Positions 31,834-42,500 of a stretch of 64,000 nucleotides of DNA are shown here, piece after piece. Location: contig CAJZBQ010000012.1 in assembly GCA_914767885.1 (NCBI GenBank), forward strand, positions 310,001 through 374,000. Direction: 5' to 3'. Made by a program: the position numbers and the translations under genes. The stretch is from Blepharisma stoltei. Its lineage: Eukaryota; Ciliophora; Heterotrichea; Heterotrichida; Blepharismidae. The notes under the pieces were generated by a model. It made no database searches and was not told where the DNA came from. It worked only from the letters and a program-made list of their open reading frames with translations. The number at the start of each line of letters is the position of its first letter. The first letter of the stretch is position 1.

Positions 31834-32905
31834 TTACTGTATAAATGCAGGCTCTTTAGGATTTTCTCTAACTCCTCCTCCGTGAGCTAACAAAAATATC
31901 GCGGAGGGGTTAATTTTTTTTTATAAATTTTATAGTAATTTTTTTTTCCAAAATTTAAAAAAATCATTATTCGAAAGCAAATATTTATTTAATTCATTAA
32001 ATTTATGTTTTAAAATGTTGTTTAAAATTAAACAGAATTAGCTCGATATTTCATTATAATGGTAATCACTTATATCAAAAATTTTTTGTTCGCTCACGGG
32101 TTGGGTTTTTGGCAAAAAAATAAGGATTTTCGAATTATTTTGTTCGCTCACGGATGGGGTAGTAAGAATTAAGTCTGTACCATCAAAACTTAGTTTTGAG
32201 AGGAGAAGTGAATAGTCCTCTGTATTTTCCATTATGGAAGCAGCTTCGGAGGTATGAAGCTTTAAGGAGTATTTCTCAGGATTTTCTTTGTCAAAAAGAG
32301 AAATAAAAACATATCTATGTAGAATTTACTTACTCCCCCTCTATGAACGAACAAACAGTTAGAAAAATCCCGATTTTTTGCCAAGAACCCAGCCCCGTAA
32401 GCGAACCAAAAATTTTGATATATAAGTGATTACTTTTATAATGAAATATCTAGCTAATTAAAACAATTGCATTTTAAAACATAGATTTTACAAATTAAAT
32501 AAATATTTGTTTCCAATCTTTGCAAATTGGGATTTTTTAAAAAAATTCTAAAAATTTGTGTATAAAAAAAATTAACCCCTTCCAAGAGTGAATAAAATTT
32601 TTTGTTCACTCACAAAGAGGAGGGGAGCTAGAGTTTGCAGACACTTCTCCTATATAATAGCGGTCATTTATATGTAAAAGTTTTTTGCAAACAGTGAATG
32701 CTTTGGGAGAGTCATTTCTTTTAAAGATGTCGCCAAGATTCATGCTGAGATTTGACCTTTGACTTGACGAAGAAGCTAACCTTCGTCTTGAATTAGTTCG
32801 TCGAAAATTAATTGAATTTTCGCTTAACCTACTTAAATGCTTTTCTGTTTCCTTTCTTTCCTGGCTCCACTTTAAAGTGCTATACGTTGGTTGTTGCTCT
32901 TGCAT
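31834..32905 (-). CDS. Unknown 154-aa protein in four coding segments
   Basis: It starts MQEQQPTYSTLKWSQERKET with a basic Ser/Arg-rich N-terminus (SINFRRTNSRRRLASSSSQR). After removal of family A MITE copy 9 (about 32333-32630) and a 15-nt intron GTAAATTCTACATAG, it reads RYYIGEVSANSKYVFISLFD and then KENPEKYSLKLHTSE. Removal of MITE copy 8 (about 31871-32164) gives DGTDLILRENPKEPAFIQ and TAA. The joined length is exactly 155 codons. The C-terminal half has beta-strand-like alternation, but I do not recognise the fold. The second IES border lies one base from the intron donor. Confidence 0.72.
31871..32164. mobile_element. MITE family A IES, copy 8 (294 bp)
   Basis: Somewhat degraded ends (CTCCTCCTCCGTGAGCTAAC; right GTTCGCTCACGGATGGGGTA). 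The flanks share TA(A). Frame-restoring. Confidence 0.88.
32333..32630. mobile_element. MITE family A IES, copy 9 (298 bp)
   Basis: Left CTCCCCCTCTATGAACGAAC; right GTTCACTCACAAAGAGGAGG. TTA on the left, CTA on the right (one mutated flank). Excision places an intron donor directly next to the junction. Confidence 0.88.
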
Positions 32906-32935
32906 TCTTTTAAGCTAGTTAGTTAACTTATTATT

Positions 32936-33409
32936 GAAAAGCTCCCGTAACACTTGCAAGTGCTTCTCAGCCTTGCTTCGTTGTTAGGCCGCCTGCCCCC
33001 ACCTTCTAGGTGTAAACTCCTCGTCTCCTGAGGTTCATGTCTAATAGCGAGTGAAGTGGTTTGGATCACCGTTCCATGTATCAGACTTGGTCTACCCTTC
33101 CAGAAAATTCAAAAAATGATTTTTCTAGCCAAGCTGTCGACCAAGATTAATTTTGTCTCCCAGAATCAACACCCGATTGGTTACCTAAACTTTGTTGGCT
33201 TTCCTTTCCAACGCCAAACCCATCTCCACCAAGAGGTAAAACCTTGATCCGGTAATGAGCTACAGTCAGCGTAATCTGACATTGTGCTCCACCCAAACAA
33301 GTAAAGCATGGCCGGATATACATCGCCGAGCGCTATCCTCTATTCCTCAAGGTTCCTGGGTCTCCGCAACTGCAAGTGTTAAGAGGGTGGGTTGGTTCGC
33401 CACGCAAAT
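32936..33409. repeat. GC-richer retroposon-like segment
   Basis: About 470 bp of GC-richer DNA between two genes. It shares a hairpin-like block (CAGACTTGGTCTACCCTTCC then AGAAAATTC) with the insertion at 42.75-43.23 kb (CAGTCTGATGGTAGCCTTCC then CAGAAAATTC). No long frame. Class uncertain. Confidence 0.5.
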
Positions 33410-33794
33410 TTAATGTATATGTATTCTTTTAAGCAAAGCATAATTTTCTATAGTTATTTGCACCAATTTTTTCTTTCTTTGTCCATCATTCAAGCTTTTT
33501 TTATATCTTATATTTGTAACACTTTTAGACCTTCTCGTTGATGATGCGATTACAGACATCTTCTCCAGGAGAATTCTGTTTTCCCTTTCAATTTCTGTGC
33601 ATCTTTCTATATAATTTCTTACCTTCCCTAAGCCTATCTCCTTTAGGATTAAAGCTATAATGGGTGTATCTTTTGGGAGATTTTGTGTTTACTCTTGGCT
33701 TTACTCTTTTTATGTTTGTAAGATGCATCGCCTTTGAACGGGCTTCGCTGATTCGGTCAAGTAAGCGATTTGCAGTTAGGGGATTTTTGTGCAT
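33410..33794 (-). CDS. CFAP97/hemingway-like small protein
   Basis: 122 aa. It starts MHKNPLTANRLLDRISEARS. A 16-nt intron GTAAGAAATTATATAG (about 33607-33622) must be removed, giving GDRLREERCTEIERENRILL and then EKMSVIASS. The pattern HYSF...R...EIERENxxLLxKM resembles the core of the CFAP97/hemingway ciliary family. The C-terminus is basic. This is the only 16-nt intron I found, and without it the frame shifts. A ciliary role is inferred from family resemblance only. Confidence 0.7.
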
Positions 33795-33930
33795 TTTAAC
33801 TATGCTGTTAATAAATTGGAGTTTAATTATCCCTTTTTAATAGGTTATGCTGATAACGGTGTTAGAGCAATATTTGACCAGAATGCATAATTATATTCAA
33901 ATGCATTTAAATTTATAAATTTAAAGAATA

Positions 33931-35373
33931 TTACATTTTGATATTTTCCAAAGAATTCGATAAATTTTCCCAATATTGAGTCGTTTTTTCTTCCTCAATA
34001 TCTTCTTCAAACTTTCTATGAAATAGAGATCCCCGGTTAAATCCCCAGACATCTACTAAAAATTCGTTAAGTCTAAAGCCACTTGCAATTATTTCGTTTT
34101 CTTGCTGTTTTTTTATATTCAATTGACTTTCAGGTATACCTTTAATTAGTCTTCATATCCCAGGCTTTTTAAAATTAAAAAATCCAGTCTTTGCAGGGTG
34201 CAAGTTACTATCAACCACCGCGCGCCCAGCCAGATGTGCTGGCATCAATTCACTAAATGTACCAGCAGCATCTGCATGAGTAGTCTGAAGTAAATCAGCA
34301 AGTTGGAAAGATTCATAGCACTCTGCAAGGTCATCAATATCTTCATAAAAGCAAATACAATTTTCCATTAAATATAACCAAAAAATAGAAGGATCACAAG
34401 GTGAATGATTAATCACGTCATCAGGATCAAAACTTAACTTCGGCCTGTGTTCTCTATCCCAAAGCTCAGCATAAGTCATGCATTTTGACTGTCCAGCAAA
34501 ATCAATCCCTATCTAAATTTTACGTTTATTGTACATAAATTTTCCCAGTGAGTGAAAAAATCCAAATTTTGAACTTTCTTCTTCATTTATATTGGAAACA
34601 TTTTGAGTTCTTCCCGAGCTTAATTTTAGTAATAATAGTTTATTTAAAGCAGTTCTCAAATTTCCGTTCGATATTTCTTCAATTTCTTCATAATCTGGAT
34701 TTTTTATATCTCATTCAATATTGGCTCTTTTAAGTGCTTTTACCATAGGTCTTTTTCCTACTTCTCTGAATTGGATGACTTTGATAAATTGGCTTGCTTC
34801 TATACTAAAAATTTGAGGGATTTGGTTAGGCGAATAGTCACTCATAATAAAAATAATAAGCTTTGACAATCCCTTAAGACATTTATTTATGCACATTTGA
34901 AAATCTTCTTTTTGCTTATCATTATAAAACGTAGGCAAGCTATCAATAATGAGGACATTATTTATTTCTTTTGGAGCACAGCCAGGAATTTTTAGTGCCT
35001 TTTTAGTAGAAGATTGGAAGTTTAAGAAATTTATCAATTGATTGAGATATGAGACTGAATAAAGCTCGTCAGATTCTGCCTGCATTAAATCCTGCGGCTT
35101 TCAAAATGTGTATGTAAGATTATAGTTTTTAGCACAGCAAACGGCGCTTGCAGTTTTCCCGCATCCATAAGGGCCTAATAGGACTAATATTAGAGCTTTT
35201 CCAAGATTTATGAAGTTTTCGAATACGCTTTGAAGCTCGTTAAGCTTTTTTGGGCCGACTGCAAGATCTTCCTATTTAGTTGGTACCATTGCGAGCGATT
35301 CGAGCATCTGGTCGATTTCTACGCTATTTTCTTTGGAGATATCTTTGCGCTTTCTCTTAAGAGATTTTGCCAT
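33931..35373 (-). CDS. RAD17: Rad17-like checkpoint clamp loader (AAA+)
   Basis: 470 aa after removal of two 15-nt introns (GTACCAACTAAATAG at about 35272; GTAAAATTTAGATAG at about 34509). AAA+ motifs: Walker A LLGPYGCGKTASAV, Walker B-like NNVLIIDSLP, sensor-type IIFIMSDYSP, and GNLRTALNKLL. The conserved Rad17 pattern FHSLGKFMYNKR is followed by the C-terminal region (SPCDPSIFWLYLMENCICFY, ECYESFQLADLLQ). It loads the 9-1-1 clamp at DNA damage, with RFC2-5 as partners. The protein is shorter than animal Rad17. No IES. Confidence 0.85.
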
Positions 35374-36027
35374 TTATAAGTAAAAATGCAAACATAGTAA
35401 TTATTGTTGAGATTAAAGAGATAAAATTAAAGTCTGAATTGCTAAATTAGAATATTTTAATATATAATTGTTGAAAAGTTATAATTATTTAAGACTCCCC
35501 CACTCTATGAGCGAACAAAAAACCATCGAAAAATCCCTATTTTTTTGCCCAAAAACAATCTCTGTGAGCGAACAAAATTTTTTTTTGTGAAAAATACATT
35601 TTGATATATAAGTGATAATTATTTAATGAAATCTCTAGCTAATTCTGTTTAGTTTTAAACAGCTGCATTTTAAAGCATAAATCTTACAAACTAAATAGAT
35701 ATTTTCTTTCCATTTTTTGCGAATTGGGATTTTTTTAAATTTCGAGAAAAAAAAATTACTCTAAAATTTATATATAAATCAGTTGCACATATTTCTTAAT
35801 GTGCAACTGATAATATAAATTTTTAAAAAAAAATCGTGAGCGGATAACATTTTTTGTTCACTCACAGAGGGGGAGTGAGATCTATTTTTTTTGGCAATTA
35901 ATAATTATTTTTAAGTATGAGTGAAATTATCTTTCGTTATTTTGATTATACTTAGAGGAGAACTATCTAGGATGAATCTTCATTATTCCGACACTCCATG
36001 CATTGAAAAAATTTATATCCGCAACAC
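35374..36027. other. Intergenic region with MITE
   Basis: Contains family A MITE copy 10 (about 35493-35878). The rest is AT-rich. A short frame from about 35917 has no support. Confidence 0.5.
35493..35878. mobile_element. MITE family A, copy 10, with inner small hairpin
   Basis: CTCCCCCACTCTATGAGCGA at the left and GTTCACTCACAGAGGGGGAG at the right. Near 35780-35817 a perfect arm pair ATCAGTTGCACAT/ATGTGCAACTGAT adds a small hairpin not seen in the other copies. Intergenic. Confidence 0.85.
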
Positions 36028-36401
36028 ATGGCACGATATCAAAAATCAGGACTTTATAATTTCGAGCAATTAACTATACTTAAAATAGATGAATTGAAAT
36101 CAATTCAAAGTTTATATATGAATGATATTTATGCCAGAAATTTAGATACTATCCTAGCGATCATTGAGAAATGCTTGACAAGATTTATTGAAGAAAAAAT
36201 ACAAAGATTTGGGTGATAATGATATTGAGGATTGAGATAATTGATGCCGAACTTATTTGCCTAATATATTGAGATCAATACAAGCAATATATGAAAATAA
36301 TTGGAACAACAGATTCCTTGGAGAGATTACTATCCTACTTTTGGAGATTTTGCATTTTTAGGTATATTTATGACCACTTTATGAGGAGCATCTAGCTAAA
36401 A
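36028..36401 (+). pseudogene. Possible decayed gene, multiple frames
   Basis: Frame 1 reads MARYQKSGLYNFEQLTILKI...FIEEKIQRFG; it then needs a shift to read DNDIEDWDNWCRTYLPNILR, and another to read YYPTFGDFAFLGIFMTTLW, with TGA as Trp. No 15-16 nt intron fits. This suggests a gene with two frameshifts, or missed IESs. The family was not recognised. Confidence 0.35.
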
Positions 36402-36598
36402 AAATGATACCATTTTTAAATGAGCAAGCGCCTAAATTATATTAGTTTATAATTTCCTTTTTGATAAATCAAGCTCTCTAGAAGATATTTGAGAAACAGA
36501 CAGATCAAACCATATTAGAAGTTTTGGCAATATCTAAATTCTTCTAATGCTAATTTAATATTTATTTTTATATGCCTGCAAGAAGGAATTTTATATGC

Positions 36599-39500
36599 TT
36601 AGTCAATAACTCCATCTCCGATATCAGGCAGCTCGTTATTCACCATACTACGGTTTATTTCTGTTGGATTACTATTGAGGTCTACAACTCTCATATTTTC
36701 TTTCCTATTAACTCTAACCTGGTATTTATTTTGTGGAGGCGGGCTCTTTTGAAGTCCTTCTTTAACAAGCTCATAGCACGTTTTTCCAAAAAGAGCTATT
36801 GACGAAACAGTTAGGATCCCCATAATTGCAATTGCAACTGAAATCAATGTTAATTCAAAATCGCTTTGCATACTTGACGATAGATCAAAGAGGCTAGCAG
36901 ACATTAATCCCATAAAAATCATGGTGCATATTTCACTAAATCACAAACCATCCATGAGTGACAAAAGATGGAGATTAATTTATAATTTAAAAAATTTATA
37001 CACAAATTTATAGATTGTTTTTTTCGAAATTTAAAAGATCCCAATACGCAAAAATTGCAAAGCAATCATTTATTTAATTTGTAATATATATGTTTTTTAA
37101 ATGCAATTAAACAGAATTAGCTAGAGATTCATTATACTAATTATCACATATATAGTACCCCCCCCCTCGTTTGTCGCATTTTCTAGTTTTTTTTTAAGGG
37201 GAAAAAAAAATTTACAGGACCTCGTTTGTCGCATTTTCTAGTGCAAATACATTTGTCGCAATTTCTAGTTTTTTTAATTTTTTTTTGATGTCGCAAATCT
37301 TAGTTTTTTTAAAAAATAGTTTCTGATTAATTTAATTGAGTAATTATAGAGGAGTTTACCTTACATTTGCCTGCAGAGGGTTAGCAGGCCCGAGTCCTTC
37401 CAGTCCTTCCCACTTTACTCTCCCTTTTTAGAGAATAGATTAAATTAGCTGGCTTATTAGCTCCATTCTCCTTGCGCTTCAATGACCTGCCTTTTCATTT
37501 TTCACCTTAAGAATGGAATTTTGCACTTCCTCAAAAGAAATTTCGTCCCATGACTCCTGAATGGCAGCAATTATCTGGCTTTGCTGTCAGGCCTTCTTTT
37601 CTCCACTTTCCTCTTCAAATTGGCCCAGATCATCTCAATTGGATTGAGATCTGGGCTCTTCGGCGATTGAGTCTTCACATCAATCCCGTTTTCTCTGCAA
37701 TATTCCATAGTCTGCCTTGCAGTATGGGCTGTTTGCCCCATCCTGAACGAAGGTGTAGTCTCCATCTAAAGGCTCAATATAGTCCTGGAGAATGTCTCTG
37801 ATATAGACCTGGGCATTGATTGCATACTTCTCCTTCTTTATGAAGAGCATTTTGCCAAAAACGATAGAAATTCCTCCCCAGATCATAATTGAGGTTTTTC
37901 AATTGATAGGCTCTTCAATCGTTGCGTTTATCCCTTCTTTGCACAAATTAGAGTTACGAAAGAGATGCACATAGCACTCATCACTGAAGATCCATGAAGC
38001 GATATCTGAGTCAATCAAAGACCTAGCCCAGGACATTCTCTGCTCTTTATGAGCTTCAGTTAGCTGTAGAACAACCCTCTTCTTCCTATAGACATATCCC
38101 TCTTCTTCAGCTCTTTTCCTAGCTGTTCTTCGCTGATGTTAACTGTCTTTCTTTTGAATTGGGCCCTCAAACTTGCCTTGCTGACAAAGCCTGAATCCTT
38201 CTCACATTCCTTAATGATCTCAGCAAAGTCTTCATCACTTCAATGCTTTAGGGGAGATCTGGATAGTGCCTCTTCTCTTCCAGCCGCTTCGTCAGATTCA
38301 CTCTCAGTATTCTCTGCAGCAATTCGCTCAATAGTCCGTTTAGAAGTCCCCAAGATTGTCGCAAGTTCTTCGTTTTTAAAGAAACCTACGTCAATGATCC
38401 TCTTGACTATGCTCTCTCCATCATTCCACTTGATTTTCTTAGGAGGAGGCGATAGTCCATGGTCCACAAGCTTCCGCCTGAGCTCTAAAGTGTGCTCTTC
38501 AGGATTGAACTTGTTGGTGTAGTGCCTGATCGTCGTCAGGCTCATGTCCTTGCCACAAGCAGCAAGACGCTCTTGGATCTGCTTTGCATTGAGCCTCTCT
38601 CCATAGGCCATGCTTTGAATCATTGCCGGGATTTTTATCGGCTGGTCCTCAATTTCGCGCAACTCCATTAATTAATATGGAAGACTAGAAATTAAGCTAT
38701 CAAATAAGGAAATAGGCATGAAGATAGGGGAATAAGAATGGTGAATGGCAAGTGGTGAGGCTTAAGCAATGGGAGCAGGTAATGGGAAGTAAGCTGTGGG
38801 GATTGAGGAATGGGAGCAAGGATTTTGAAGGAAGAAATGATGAAATTTCACTAACTGATCCCTTGACGAATTTTAATTTTTAGGAATTTATAGAGAGAAA
38901 AAAAAACTAGAAAATGCGACAAGCGAGGTCCTGAACCGATTTTTTTTTGGCTTAAAAAAAAACTAGAAAATGCGACAAATGAGGTCCTGAAAATTTTTTT
39001 TTTCTCTTATAAAAAAAAAACTAGAAAATGCGACAAACGAGGGGGGGGTACTATATATCAAAGTTTTTTTTTTCATAAAAAATTTTTTGTTCACTGGATT
39101 TTTTAGCAAAAATTAGGGAATTTTCCAATGGTTTTGCTTACTCACGGAGAGGGAGAGTAAGAGTGTTAGTGATTTGAAGAATTGGCTCCTCATAAGGACG
39201 ATACCTGATCAAATAAAGCACAGTTATAAATGAAAGCACAGTACTAATTGTAACTTGAGAAGCTGGATAGTCGTTAAGTAGAGCTAAATTCATGATATAG
39301 ATAAACCGTCTTCCGAAAAACAAAGAATAGTATTGGGTGCTCATAAGTCCTTGGTCATTTTTAAACTCATAAAAGAACGAACTTCAAAGTTTTTCGAAAC
39401 CTTTTTCTCTTTCTTGAATTTTCGGCAAATTTTTATATGAGAGCATAAAAAATAACAAAGGAGAAACTGAAGCAAAAGACTAAATAAAATTTACAAAAAC

Positions 39501-42500
39501 TACAAGACATATAATTGTATTAGTAGCTTGAGTCATGTTTCCAAAAGAAAACTAAATACAACTTACGTTTAATAATCCAATAAGTGCTGCAGCAGTAAAG
39601 TCTAAATAGCTTTGGATCCAGAACCTCACAAATACTGACCATTTGTAATTTTTTAAAATTCCAGCTAGTTTTTTAGCTAAGTATCTTTGAGAACAATTTG
39701 ATAGGAAATAAACTACAGGAAGGGATGCTACAATCGCTCCAAGTGCTGTGATAGCGCTCCCAACATTAATTAGAAACAAATCAGTGTCATACCCATATTT
39801 TATTGCTTGAGTATATGGTGCAGTTCCTTGGCTTTTGTCGATGAAATATTCAAATAAGTTAGGCAAATAATAACTGCCATTCATGCTTATAGTTAATTAT
39901 AATAATTATAAATATTCTCAATAGTTACCTTTATTCTATTTTCAGAGAGTAAATAGGATAAGGGTTAATCTTTAGAATCTTTTATGTATTGTAATAAGGC
40001 ATGTCACAAATGCGTAAAATGAATCCGTCATTGGGATTTTGGTAAGGCCTAGATACGCGATGTAATTCAAAATATTCATCATGCTTCATAAGCTAGCAGG
40101 ATTAGGATTGATGAATGAGACTGCTACTGAGCTTCCAATAATTGATTGAACTGCTGCTGTTGTTTGGCTGGTAACTGCGCTAACAGCTTGGCTACTTGAA
40201 TATGGATTGTAATAATAAAGAGCTCCAATCAAAGTGTCATCTTTAAGCAGGGCGTTTGCTTCAGATACAAAATATGTTAAATTTAACAATTTTACAACTA
40301 TTGGAGTTTTGCTGCTAACTTCAATAGAAAAAGATAGTGAAATTGAATAAAACTTGCTGCTTACCTTTTCTATTGTTCATGAGTAATCTGACAAAGAAGT
40401 ATTTTCAACACTGATGCTTAAGTCATATTGAGAAATTATATTCACAAGGTTTTCTGAAAAAGTAAGGTTTAAGGAATTATCGTCATTGACTGCCAAAAAG
40501 GCATCAAAATAGGCTGCATCACAATTAGTTCCGTTATGCCCAATTTTGCAAATGCAAGAATTGTTTTGCGATAATTCGGCAGTATCGATACATGTATAGC
40601 AAATTAATGAATCAAGGCAGGAAGTGCATTTACTCGAGCAGCTTTTGCATATTCCATTAACTGAATATTGGTTTATATCGCATTGCAGGCATTCTTCCAT
40701 GGTTCTATTTAAATAGTATCCGTTATTGCATATGCACTCTCCAGATGCTAAGTAAGCATTTGCCTTGCAACGAAGGCAGGATCCAGCTATAAAATCGTTA
40801 CAGACACTGCAGATAACGTTATTGCACAAATTACAAGTGTTATCGTATCTCACACATCCAAGAGATAAACATTCATTTGTGCAGGAAGAACACTTCATCC
40901 CATCCCAATACTCAGAAATCGGACAATTAGGAATGCAAGCTCCTGAATTGTCTATAGGACATAAAGAGCATTGTGAGCAAGTCAGAGAGTACAAAGATGA
41001 AAAATCAACAGCTTTATTCCAAATTTTAAGATCCCAAATGAATCCGGAGAAATAATTGCCAAATGCTGAACTCGATAAAAGAGATGAACCTATTGTAATT
41101 TTGAAGGAATCTTGTAGATCTTCGAACCAAGAAGAAGCTAAATCGCTTGATATATCCTGACCTGCGTTTACGCTGAAGGAAATTATTTGAGCTGGAGTTG
41201 CAGAAATACCAGAAGAAACTATCAATAAATTTCATTGATTTTGACTAAGACTGTTTGCGCTTGTATATAAAGCAGTTGATCCATCATTTAGCCTTATTTT
41301 TAAAGATGGACTTAGAGAAGATAAACTTAACTTCAAAATTGGCATTGCTGATGTAGAATTTGATTGCTTAGCAAATAAATCACATGAAGTTGCTGCAGGA
41401 TTAAGTCAAATTGAAATAGTGAATTTTGGAGAAAAAATTAAAGGCCTAGAGGATAAAGTCAGATTCATATATGATTTACCTGTAAAAAAGTATCCACGAT
41501 ATTGAGCCGCATAAGGGTCTCTTTCTTGATAATTTGGATAGAAATTTGTATCGTTTCCTGTGCTTACAACAATACTTGATTGAAGATCAATGACTTCATC
41601 TTTTATTTGGTTTGGCTTGAAATTAAAAACATATGCATCTGATGAAGCAATTAAGCATTTATTCACCGACATTGAGTATCCAGTTGGACAGTATTTTATA
41701 CATAAATTTTCTAATAGGTAGCGGCCACTAGAACAAGTTATGCAGCCAACAAATGTTAAGGATAAGCATGAGTCGCAAACATTATTGCAAATTTCGCAGC
41801 TCTCAGAAGAGTTAACCCAAAGTGCATTTGCATTGCATTGGCAAACTGTCCCTGAAAGACTTGCATTTGGTATACAGCTAAGGCAAGCTCCAGAGAAAGT
41901 ATTGCAAGACAAGCACTCCTTAGCTTTGCAAAGTCTACATGTTAAGCCACCTACACAGCCATGGCTGCATCCTGTTTTGCATGGGGTACAAGAAGTTGGA
42001 TAAGTGCTTAAGCTACAGTCACTTAGACATGTCAAACTTGCTGGGCATTGTGAGCAGCCACTACCACAGCCAGAAGTAGCCCAATCAGCTATTGCATGAG
42101 AATCATCGTTATATACTTGCAGGTTTCATATGTATCCTGACCAACCATTGGCTAAGGTTTGATCTGCACCTAAGATCAAGCTTCCTGAAGCACTATCTCT
42201 GAAAAGGCTTGATGTCCCTGATATTTGAGTGCCAACTGAAGCGCCATTAATATAAGACGTGATCTTAGTAGTGCCATCTCCCAAAATTTGCCCAGAAAAT
42301 GAGAAAAAGTTCCAAGAATTGAAAATACTTGAAGACCCTCCTGAAACTGAAATTGTCGTTCCGTCCAATAGTTTAATCGTGAGTGTTGGGACTCCAGCTG
42401 TAAAGCTTATAGAAAGATATACCGACCCATCATATTTTGTTAAAAAGTAGCCATCATTCAAGCCCTTTACCCAAGAAGAGAGAGAAAAGTAAGGGCTAAA

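Larger units (their letters stand above)
36940..39160. mobile_element. MITE family A IES with nested mariner, copy 11 (about 2.2 kb)
   Basis: TAA-flanked. Degraded left end (ATCACAAACCATCCATGAGT), MITE core with poly-T and GCAATTAAACAGAATTAGCT, then a 1.9-kb Tc1/mariner element, then MITE right end (TTTTGCTTACTCACGGAGAG). Excision of the whole gives ITNTLSEICTMIFMGLMSAS in the host gene. Confidence 0.92.

Noticed and set aside
37571-37886. Programmed frameshift in the transposase
   Set aside because: Three independent shifts, two of them in C runs, fit decay or consensus error better than recoding.
100-39160. Repeated GTGAGTGAAC boxes as a CRISPR-like array
   Set aside because: The boxes are inverted and confined to MITE ends, spacers are not unique units, and the genome is eukaryotic.
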